Below, piece after piece: positions 1 to 6,098 of a DNA stretch of 19,296 nt. The stretch is from JADKFD01 sp050250665 (lineage in GTDB: Bacteria > Pseudomonadota > Gammaproteobacteria > Xanthomonadales > SZUA-5), in assembly GCA_050250665.1 (NCBI GenBank), contig JBFWOF010000081.1, positions 1-19,296 of the forward strand. Reading direction: 5' to 3'. Each line of letters starts with the position of its first letter. Position 1 is the stretch's first letter. The notes beneath the pieces are model-generated. The model was not told the origin of the DNA. It searched no databases and worked only from the letters and a program-made list of their open reading frames with translations. The position numbers were made by a program, and so were the translations under genes.

Positions 1-11
1 TCTTCCGATCT
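1..11. other. Residual Illumina adapter at contig start
   Basis: The first 11 bases, TCTTCCGATCT, are identical to the 3' end of the common Illumina TruSeq adapter (...GCTCTTCCGATCT). They sit exactly at position 1, where untrimmed adapter is expected at a contig edge. They keep the frame of the following gene open, so a translation would begin with three or four artificial residues. A chance match of 11 bases at exactly this place is very unlikely, though not impossible. Confidence 0.85.
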
Positions 12-1467
12 GGCAGCGCTGGCATTGCTGGCGCCCGCAGTGGCGCGGCGCCTGATGGTGCTGCCGCTGCTGCTGCGCAATGGTGTGCTGGCGCTGGCCG
101 TGGCGGACCCGGCCCGAGCGGGGCTGAACAACCAGCTCGAGTTCGTCACCGGTCAACGGGTGTTGCTGCTGCTGTGTACGCCGGGTCAGGTGGAAGCGGC
201 CATCGGCCGTCACTATGACCGCCTGGAGGATCGCGAACTGATGCAGGCGCTGGGCATCCTGGCAGGGCGTGATCATGAAGGTGCCGACGCCACCCGGGAA
301 ATGGAGCGGCTGTCCAGCGAGCAGCCGGTGGTGCGTCTGGTGCACGACCTGATGGAGGCTGCGGCGCGAAAACGCGCCTCGGACATCCACGTGCGCCCCG
401 GCAAGGAGCAGGTGGAGCTGCTCTACCGGATCGATGGGCTGCTGCATGTGGTCCGCACCATGGATCGGGCCCTGCTGCCGGCAGTGGTCAGTCGCATCAA
501 GGTGCTGGGGGGCATGAACATCGCTGAACGTCGATTGCCACAGGATGGGCGTGCCAGTCTGGCCTTCAACGAGCGGGTGATCGATCTGCGGATTTCGATT
601 CTGCCCACGGTGGATGGCGAAAGCGTGGTCATTCGTTTGCTGGATACCGCGCAGTCCCTGCGTGATCTGGACTCGCTCGGCCTGACGCCGGACGACACCG
701 TTCGCTTTCAGGATGCGCTGGCACGCAGCCACGGCATGGTGCTGGTCACCGGCCCGACCGGTTCGGGCAAGAGCACCACCTTGTACGCGGCCATCAACCA
801 CGTGCGCAGCGAATCGATCAATATCGTGACCGTAGAGAATCCGGTCGAATACCACATCGCCGGCATCATGCAGATTCAGGTCAACCAGAACATCGGTTTC
901 ACCTTCGCCCGCTGTCTGCGCAACATCCTCAGGCATGACCCGGACGTGGTGATGGTCGGCGAAATTCGAGATGCCGAGACCGCCACCATCGCCACCGAGG
1001 CAGCCCTGACCGGTCATCTGTTGCTGTCTACGCTGCACACCAACAGCGCCGCCACCGCCGTTACCCGACTGCTTGATCTGGGTGTGGAGGCCTTTCTGCT
1101 CAGATCAACGCTGCTGTGCGTGCTGGCGCAGCGCCTGGCGCGACGCAACTGTCCGCATTGTCTGGTGGCCGACAGTCATGATCCGCACATGGCAGAGGTG
1201 CTGGGTGCGCAGGCAGACGAGAGTTTCTATCGCGGCCAGGGCTGCTCGCAATGCGAGGGTACCGGCATTTCCGGGCGTGTGGCGGTGTATGAACTGATGA
1301 CCGTCGATGCCGGCCTGCGGCGCCTGATCGAGCCGCATGCCGATGCCGATGCCATCCATCGCCACGCTCTGGAGCAGGGCATGGCGACCATTAGCCAGCA
1401 TGCCCTGAGTCTGGCCCGCAACGGTACCATTACCCTGGCCGAAGCCTTTCGGATCCACGTCGATTGA
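1..1467 (+). CDS. GspE/PilB-type secretion ATPase, 5' truncated
   Basis: This is the hexameric cytoplasmic motor ATPase of a type II secretion system or type IV pilus, which powers pilin or pseudopilin assembly. The start lies outside the window: the frame is open from base 1 (bases 1-11 are probably adapter) and the sequence begins inside the N-terminal MshEN/GspE-N domain. The Walker A motif GPTGSGKSTT is encoded at 751-780. The Asp box and Walker B lie near DPDVVMVGEIRD, and a His box (STLHTNSA) follows. Two CxxC pairs (cysteine codons at 1150, 1159, 1243 and 1252) form the zinc-binding element typical of GspE and PilB. The stop is TGA at 1465-1467, and the next gene starts 8 bases later, so the two probably share a transcript. 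No gspF or pilC follows, so I cannot say which subfamily (GspE, PilB or MshE) it belongs to. Confidence 0.93.
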   Translation, partial: SSDLAALALLAPAVARRLMVLPLLLRNGVLALAVADPARAGLNNQLEFVTGQRVLLLLCTPGQVEAAIGRHYDRLEDRELMQALGILAGRDHEGADATREMERLSSEQPVVRLVHDLMEAAARKRASDIHVRPGKEQVELLYRIDGLLHVVRTMDRALLPAVVSRIKVLGGMNIAERRLPQDGRASLAFNERVIDLRISILPTVDGESVVIRLLDTAQSLRDLDSLGLTPDDTVRFQDALARSHGMVLVTGPTGSGKSTTLYAAINHVRSESINIVTVENPVEYHIAGIMQIQVNQNIGFTFARCLRNILRHDPDVVMVGEIRDAETATIATEAALTGHLLLSTLHTNSAATAVTRLLDLGVEAFLLRSTLLCVLAQRLARRNCPHCLVADSHDPHMAEVLGAQADESFYRGQGCSQCEGTGISGRVAVYELMTVDAGLRRLIEPHADADAIHRHALEQGMATISQHALSLARNGTITLAEAFRIHVD

Positions 1468-1475
1468 GGTGCGTC

Positions 1476-2051
1476 ATGGCGTTTACCTTCTCTCCCGAAC
1501 AGCGCGACACGGTTTTCCAGGCCCTCGGGCGCAGTGACAGTGCCGCCTGGCATCTGACTGAAGACGTTGAAGCGGCCCTGTCTGCCTACGGTAGTGGCGC
1601 GGCCGGCGCCGCAGGTGCTTTGCTCGCCGATGAGCTGAAACGCCTGCTGGCGACGGTTGCCGACTTGCGGGCGGCCCTGTACCCGCTCCCGGACAAGCTG
1701 CATCAGTCGGGCCTGGTGGGCGATCTGGATGGCGAGCGCCTCGCCGCCGTCGGTCGAGATGCCCAGCGTATCGGCGAAGCGCTGGATCGTTTCAGCCTTG
1801 AGCTGACCGATCTGCGTGCACTGATCGCGCTTGCCTATCAGGGCGGCAGTTCACCGGCCGAGCGTTTCCTGCATGCGCTGGGACAGGCCTATAGAAACCG
1901 CATGAATATCCGACCCACGGCTGCCGCCGACGGTCAGTTCATGCGTTTCCACAAGGCAGTGACCGATCTGGTCCGGCGCCGGCACAGTGATCTGGACGAG
2001 CTCTGCAACACGCTGGATGAGGATCGATTGAACCAGATCCTGGGATCATAG
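1476..2051 (+). CDS. Hypothetical helical protein (191 aa)
   Basis: I do not recognise this protein. I chose ATG 1476 because GAGG at 1467-1470 is a well-placed ribosome binding site; an upstream TTG at 1464 overlaps the previous stop and is less likely. The sequence is mostly amphipathic helix with heptad-like stretches (roughly residues 55-110) and no signal peptide, membrane segment or cysteine motif. The C-terminal third contains AERFLHALGQAYRNRMNI and a basic VRRRH patch. It follows the secretion ATPase at 8 bases, so co-expression is likely, but nothing in the sequence proves a role in secretion or pili. It converges on the response regulator gene with a 6-base overlap of the two 3' ends (2046-2051). 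Confidence 0.8.
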   Translation: MAFTFSPEQRDTVFQALGRSDSAAWHLTEDVEAALSAYGSGAAGAAGALLADELKRLLATVADLRAALYPLPDKLHQSGLVGDLDGERLAAVGRDAQRIGEALDRFSLELTDLRALIALAYQGGSSPAERFLHALGQAYRNRMNIRPTAAADGQFMRFHKAVTDLVRRRHSDLDELCNTLDEDRLNQILGS

Positions 2052-2648
2052 CCAGCCCTTCTGCCGGGCCAGTCGGTAGGCCTCGATGCGATTGCTGACG
2101 CCGAGCTTGCCGATGGCCTCTGACAGATAGTTGCGCACGGTGCCGTGTGAAAGATGCAGTTGCTGGGCGATGTCGCTGGCGCTGGTGCCTTCGCCGGCCA
2201 GGCGCAACACCAGGCGCTCGCGATCGGTCAGCGGATCGTCGTCGTTCCAGGCCTGCAGGGCCAGTTCCGGATCCACCGCGCGGCCGCCGCGATGAACGCT
2301 GCGGATGGCATCGGCCAGCCTCGACGCCGGCGCGTCCTTCAGCAGATAGCCGCGCACGCCGGCATCCAGAGCCCGACGCAGATAGCCGGGGCGGGCAAAG
2401 GTAGTCAGGATCACGACCTTGATCGGCAGTTCCTTGTCGCGTATCTGCTGCGCCAGATCAAGCCCGGTCAGATGCGGCATCTCGATGTCTGCCACCAGTA
2501 CATCTGGTTGCAGATCAATCAGCTGTGACAGTGCCTCGCGGCCATCGCCAGCCTCGCCGACGATGTCGATGTCGCCCTCCAGGCGCAGCAGTGCGGCAAT
2601 GGCACCGCGCACCAGGGTCTGATCCTCGGCCAGCACGACCTTGATCAT
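2046..2648 (-). CDS. NarL/DesR-type response regulator
   Basis: This is a 200-aa two-component response regulator, predicted to be a cytoplasmic DNA-binding transcription factor activated by phosphorylation. The receiver domain (about residues 1-120) has the acidic pair E8/D9, the phospho-acceptor D54 in VADIEMP, T82/T83 and K104 in LLKDAP, so it looks fully functional. A LuxR-type helix-turn-helix follows at about 138-195, with the signature pattern LTDRERLVLRLA...ASDIAQQLHLSHGTVRNYLS. It most resembles the DesR/LiaR-like part of the NarL family. No histidine kinase is adjacent: the upstream neighbour on this strand is the antiporter at 3340-5400, beyond an unrelated + strand gene. The cognate kinase is therefore elsewhere, or the locus was rearranged. 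ATG 2648 has a GAGGG about 10 bases upstream. Confidence 0.93.
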   Translation of the reverse strand: MIKVVLAEDQTLVRGAIAALLRLEGDIDIVGEAGDGREALSQLIDLQPDVLVADIEMPHLTGLDLAQQIRDKELPIKVVILTTFARPGYLRRALDAGVRGYLLKDAPASRLADAIRSVHRGGRAVDPELALQAWNDDDPLTDRERLVLRLAGEGTSASDIAQQLHLSHGTVRNYLSEAIGKLGVSNRIEAYRLARQKGWL

Positions 2649-2992
2649 GGGTCTGCGACCCTCGAGTTGAACATCGTTGGATGAAAGAGATTCAACATGC
2701 TTCCCGATCGGTGTCGATTGGCCCGAAGTATGGCTCAGTGGCGGGCTCGGAGCGGCTCTGAGGAAGGACGCGCGCCTGCGCGGCCGCTCTTGATCTTAGG
2801 GCCAGGTGAGAGCGGTGCCGCGGCGCGGCGCTTCGATCTTGTGGTCCAGAATGACAAAACATGGTCGATTGTGCCAATTCGCAGGGAGAAACTACCAGCC
2901 ACATCCCGTCAAATCGGCCCGGCAACTGGCCCGGTTCTTGCGAGATACCTGATAAAGGCGTGTTTCGCCGGATACAGAAACGGAGGAAGTCG
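2649..2992. other. Intergenic region with a palindromic repeat
   Basis: I see no gene in these 344 bases. They must contain the divergent promoters of the response regulator (minus) and the small membrane protein (plus), but I cannot pick out convincing -35/-10 pairs. The middle (2769-2806) holds one copy of a GC-rich palindromic repeat that recurs at about 5495-5534. Confidence 0.6.
2765..2806. repeat. Dispersed palindromic repeat, copy 1
   Basis: The stretch GCGCGCCTGCGCGGCCGC followed by TTGATCTT and GCCAGG recurs at 5495-5534 with few differences. In this copy the palindrome has one mismatched pair. Its shape and spacing in intergenic DNA suit a REP-like element. Confidence 0.75.
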
Positions 2993-3211
2993 ATGAGCAA
3001 CGGTCAAGGGTCTGCCGGTAACGTGATTGCCGCTCTGGCCAGTTTCTTTGTTCCTGGACTGGGACAGCTGTTGCAGGGACGCTTTCTGATTGCCGTCGTG
3101 CAGTTCGTGCTGGCCGCTGTACTGTGGTTGATCTTGCTGGGCTGGGTCATCCACCTGTGGTCGATACTGGATGCCGCACTGTTCGACCCGCCGCGTCGCT
3201 ATTACGCCTGA
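2993..3211 (+). CDS. Small membrane protein, TM2-like (72 aa)
   Basis: This 72-aa inner-membrane protein of unknown function begins at ATG 2993, 6 bases after a strong GGAGG site at 2982-2986. A hydrophobic segment with the PGLGQLLQGR turn (residues 21-30) comes first, then a long hydrophobic helix (about 31-58, rich in W, L and V), and a short basic tail (DPPRRYYA). The motif 'F.PGLGQL..G....' is the hallmark of TM2-like and related small membrane proteins in many proteobacteria. The role is not known, and I infer none. It lies alone between a divergent regulator and a convergent antiporter. Confidence 0.85.
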   Translation: MSNGQGSAGNVIAALASFFVPGLGQLLQGRFLIAVVQFVLAAVLWLILLGWVIHLWSILDAALFDPPRRYYA

Positions 3212-3270
3212 AGGCGGCGGCACGAGGGCGAGGGCACGCAAGAGCAACTTTGTCATCGCCCTGGACGTAG

Positions 3271-3301
3271 GTCACGTTGGCCGCGAAGCGGGCTACGTGA
3301 C
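3271..3301. terminator. Inverted repeat between convergent genes
   Basis: GTCACGT at 3271-3277 pairs with ACGTGAC at 3295-3301, and an inner stem CCGC/GCGG (3281-3284 and 3288-3291) closes a GAA loop. It lies between the ends of two convergent genes (stops at 3211 and 3340), where a bidirectional terminator would be expected. There is no T-run on either side, so it could equally be another dispersed palindromic repeat. Confidence 0.45.
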
Positions 3302-3339
3302 GGCACGACCGCCCTTGCGCCCGGATGCCATTGGCCCGC

Positions 3340-5400
3340 TCAGGTCCTGGCGCCATCCCGCAACAGTCGGCGGGCCGCGTCGATGGCGTCGTGGGTGCCG
3401 GTCAGGATCAGCACGTCGCCAAGGATCAGTCGCTGGCTGCCATCGGGCGTCAGTACCGCATCCTCGCCACGACGGATGGCCAGTACCGTTGCCGCAGTCA
3501 CGGCGCGCAGATTGATCTCTGCCAGCGAGCGGCCGATCCAGGGGTTGCCATCGTCCAGTGCATAGGGCGCCAGATCCCCGAGTCCGGGCAGCACCTGCTC
3601 CATCTGATCCAGCGCTTCCGCCTGTTCGTCGGCGGTGGCGCCAGGTACCGCGACGGCCGCCACCAGCGCCTGGGCGCCGGCGCGGACATGCCCCTGCAGT
3701 TGCGTGGCGCTGCGCCAGAAGGCGTAACCGGCCACCAGGAACAGCAGCAGTAGCGGCACTGTGCCTTTCAATCCAGGCAGGAAGGGCTGGACCAGCGCCA
3801 GGCAGGGCAGGGCTACCAGCACCATCAAACCCAGTTGCAAGGCCACGACGAAGGCCCGCCGGGGCGCGTTGGCGAAATCGACGTGACCTTCGGCGGCCGC
3901 CGGCAGCGCCGCGAGCGCCAGGGCACGGCCGAGCGCGCGGATCAGCCGGAACAGGCCGAGCACCATCGGCACGGCGAGGATCAGAAAGCCGGCTGCCACC
4001 ACCCAGCGGGCGAAATCGGCAATAGCCGGGATCTTGCGCTGGAGGAAGGCGGCCACTTCATCGCCACCGACACTGGCGGCGATCAGCACCGCAACCAGCA
4101 AGGCAGCATCGAGCACGATCAGTCGGATCAGGCGACCCACCCGGGTACCCAGCGTTCCGCGCTTGCGCGCAGCACCCAGTTGTTCGATCCAGCTGCCGTA
4201 GAGCGACACAAAGGTCTGCAGCGCCCGCGGCAGGCGGGCATCGATCCACTCGCCGAACTGTCCGGAATACTTGACTGCGATCGGGGTCATCAGCGTGGTC
4301 ACGCAGGACACGCCGACGGCGATCGGATAGAGCGAGGAATCGACCGCCCCCAGGCTGACGCCGAGCCCGGCAATGATGAAGGAGAACTCGCCGATCTGGC
4401 CCATCGCCAGGCCGGCCTGTGAGGAAAAGCGCACCGCGCTGCCGGTGGCAAAGAAGCCCACCGCCACGCCGATAAACTTGCCGAAAACCACCAGCGCCGC
4501 AAACAGGGCGATCCAGCCTGCCTGGGCGACGATCTGGGCTGGATCGATGGAGAGCCCGACGGACACGAAGAACACCGCCGTGAACATGTCTCGCAACGGT
4601 CGAATCTGCGCGGCAATGCGCTTGCCCTCGCCGGATTCGGCCACCAGACAGCCGGCCAGAAAGGCGCCCAGGGCGACCGAATATTCATAGCGCTGTGCCG
4701 CCAGAGCGGCGGCAAAACAGACGCCCACCGAGGTGACCAGCGTGGTTTCCGGGCGTCTTAGTGAGACCACAAAGCGGATCAGGCGCGGCACCGTGACCAG
4801 CCCCACCAGCATCAGGATGGACAGGAAGATGCCGAGGCGCCCGGCGGCCGTTGCCAGACCTGCAAAATCGAAACTGCGGGTGGTCGCCAGTGTGGTCAGC
4901 AGCGCGATCAGCAGGATCGCGACGATATCCTCCATGACCAGCGCGCCGAAGACCTGCTCACGCAGGCGGGTGCTGACTTTCTGCTCCTCGAAAGTCCGGG
5001 CGATGATGGTCGTGGACGAGATCGACAGCATCGCCGCCAGAAAGGCGCACTCGATCGGTGTGAATCCTGCCAGCCGCCCGGCCAGATAGCCCAGGAACAG
5101 CATCAGGCCCATTTCCACCAACACCACGGCGAAGCCGCGCGGACCCACTTCCCCCAGTTTGCGCAGTGACAGCTCCATGCCGATGTAGAACATCAGCAGG
5201 ATCACGCCCAGTTCCGACAGCGTCACGATGACATCGGGATCGGCCACCAGCAGCGGCGGCGCATGCGGGCCGATCATCACGCCGGCCAGCAGATAGCCGA
5301 ATACGACGGGCAGGCGGACACGCTGACACAACACCGTGGTTGCAGCGGCCACACACAGCACCACCGCAAGACTTTCCAGAAAGTGGGAATCTCCATGCAT
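3340..5400 (-). CDS. CPA2/Kef-type cation:proton antiporter with TrkA-C domain
   Basis: This 686-aa inner-membrane protein is a monovalent cation:proton antiporter of the CPA2 (Kef/YbaL-like) family, which exchanges K+ or Na+ for H+ in pH or stress control. Residues about 10-385 form the Na+/H+ exchanger fold, with GYLLAGVMIGP, ELGVILLMFYIGMELS, LSISSTTIIAR, FGALVMEDIVAILL and GAFLAGCLVAESGEGKR. About four further hydrophobic segments follow at 425-575. A C-terminal TrkA-C domain (about 605-680, pattern GRSLAEINLRAVT...GDVLILTGTHDAID) probably binds a regulatory ligand. There is no Rossmann TrkA-N (NAD-binding) domain, unlike classical KefB/KefC, and no adjacent KefF/KefG ancillary gene. Which ion it moves cannot be read from the sequence. 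Confidence 0.92.
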   Translation of the reverse strand: MHGDSHFLESLAVVLCVAAATTVLCQRVRLPVVFGYLLAGVMIGPHAPPLLVADPDVIVTLSELGVILLMFYIGMELSLRKLGEVGPRGFAVVLVEMGLMLFLGYLAGRLAGFTPIECAFLAAMLSISSTTIIARTFEEQKVSTRLREQVFGALVMEDIVAILLIALLTTLATTRSFDFAGLATAAGRLGIFLSILMLVGLVTVPRLIRFVVSLRRPETTLVTSVGVCFAAALAAQRYEYSVALGAFLAGCLVAESGEGKRIAAQIRPLRDMFTAVFFVSVGLSIDPAQIVAQAGWIALFAALVVFGKFIGVAVGFFATGSAVRFSSQAGLAMGQIGEFSFIIAGLGVSLGAVDSSLYPIAVGVSCVTTLMTPIAVKYSGQFGEWIDARLPRALQTFVSLYGSWIEQLGAARKRGTLGTRVGRLIRLIVLDAALLVAVLIAASVGGDEVAAFLQRKIPAIADFARWVVAAGFLILAVPMVLGLFRLIRALGRALALAALPAAAEGHVDFANAPRRAFVVALQLGLMVLVALPCLALVQPFLPGLKGTVPLLLLFLVAGYAFWRSATQLQGHVRAGAQALVAAVAVPGATADEQAEALDQMEQVLPGLGDLAPYALDDGNPWIGRSLAEINLRAVTAATVLAIRRGEDAVLTPDGSQRLILGDVLILTGTHDAIDAARRLLRDGART

Positions 5401-5494
5401 GCCCCATAGTAGCCTGCCCGGCTGGACTCATTGCAAGTCACCCGGCTTTGGCCCGGAGTGGTGCACGGTCTGGCAGCCACGGAGCTCTGTGGAG

Positions 5495-5534
5495 GGCCGC
5501 GCGCCTGCGCGGCCGCTGTTGATCTTCAAGCCAG
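5495..5534. repeat. Dispersed palindromic repeat, copy 2
   Basis: GGCCGCGC (5495-5502) and GCGCGGCC (5507-5514) form a perfect 8-bp stem with a GCCT loop. The following TTGATCTT and GCCAGG match the copy at 2765-2806. The conserved flank beyond the hairpin shows that this is a repeat family rather than chance GC-rich sequence. Confidence 0.8.
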
Positions 5535-5548
5535 GCGAAGCGGCGCCG

Positions 5549-5627
5549 GTAGGAGCGCCCTTGCGGCGCGACCACTGCCGCGGGCGTGCGATCGGCCAGT
5601 CGCGACGCGAGGTCGCTCCTACTGGCC
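5549..5627. repeat. Inverted pair of REP elements
   Basis: GTAGGAGCGCCCTTGCGGCG begins one unit at 5549-5573. A head-to-head partner at 5599-5622 ends in GGTCGCTCCTAC. The second is also bracketed by GGCCAGT (5594-5600) and ACTGGCC (5621-5627). The sequence matches the well-known GTAGGAGCG REP class of Pseudomonas and Xanthomonadales. Paired units like this (BIMEs) may bind gyrase, end transcripts or be mobilised by RAYT transposases; no RAYT gene is in the window. Confidence 0.85.
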
Positions 5628-5706
5628 AGCTTGGGGATCAGGGCCCATGGGCAGTTTCGTGGCCGATACAGGTGTCTTCCATAAACCCATAGCGTAAGTT
5701 CTTGAT

Positions 5707-5802
5707 GCGTCATTGCGAGGAGCGCAGCGACGAAGCAATCCAGGGTATCGCCGCACGCCCCTGGATTGTTTCCCCGGATCAGGTCCCGGGTCGCAATGAC
5801 GC
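5707..5802. repeat. CATTGCGAGG-type long inverted repeat
   Basis: GCGTCATTGCGA (5707-5718) is exactly complementary to TCGCAATGACGC (5791-5802). A second pair, CAATCCAGGG (5736-5745) and CCCTGGATTG (5759-5768), lies inside. The whole could fold into a roughly 96-base cruciform. The outer arm resembles a repeat seen in many unrelated bacterial genomes (CGTCATTGCGAGG...GCAATCCAG), possibly a non-autonomous mobile element. Confidence 0.8.
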
Positions 5803-6098
5803 CGGGGGCATGGCCCGTGCGCAGTGTCGATCCGACACCGGCGGCTTGGAGTGAACAAAAGATCACAGCTGAATCCGGGCTTGCCTGAAGCCGTGATGCC
5901 CCGGAAGTGCAGGCGACATTGGACTCCATATGTCTGAATTTCAAACACTTTCGACATTGGCGTTGACGCCTGTGACGATCGTTGCTGGCCGCGCCTGGCC
6001 CGGATTGCGCCCTCGGTGCCAGCGCTGACCCTTGCCGTGGCGGTACGCAAGCGGCAACACTTCAGCTTCTGCGCGTACCCGCGACCGTGACCCCAAAC

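Larger units (their letters stand above)
5401..6098. other. Intergenic region rich in palindromic repeats
   Basis: Nearly 700 bases without a supported gene separate the divergent antiporter and GGDEF/EAL-like genes. It contains three different repeat units in series (5495-5534, 5549-5627 and 5707-5802), listed separately. The promoters for both flanking genes should lie here, but I see no clear consensus boxes. Confidence 0.7.
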
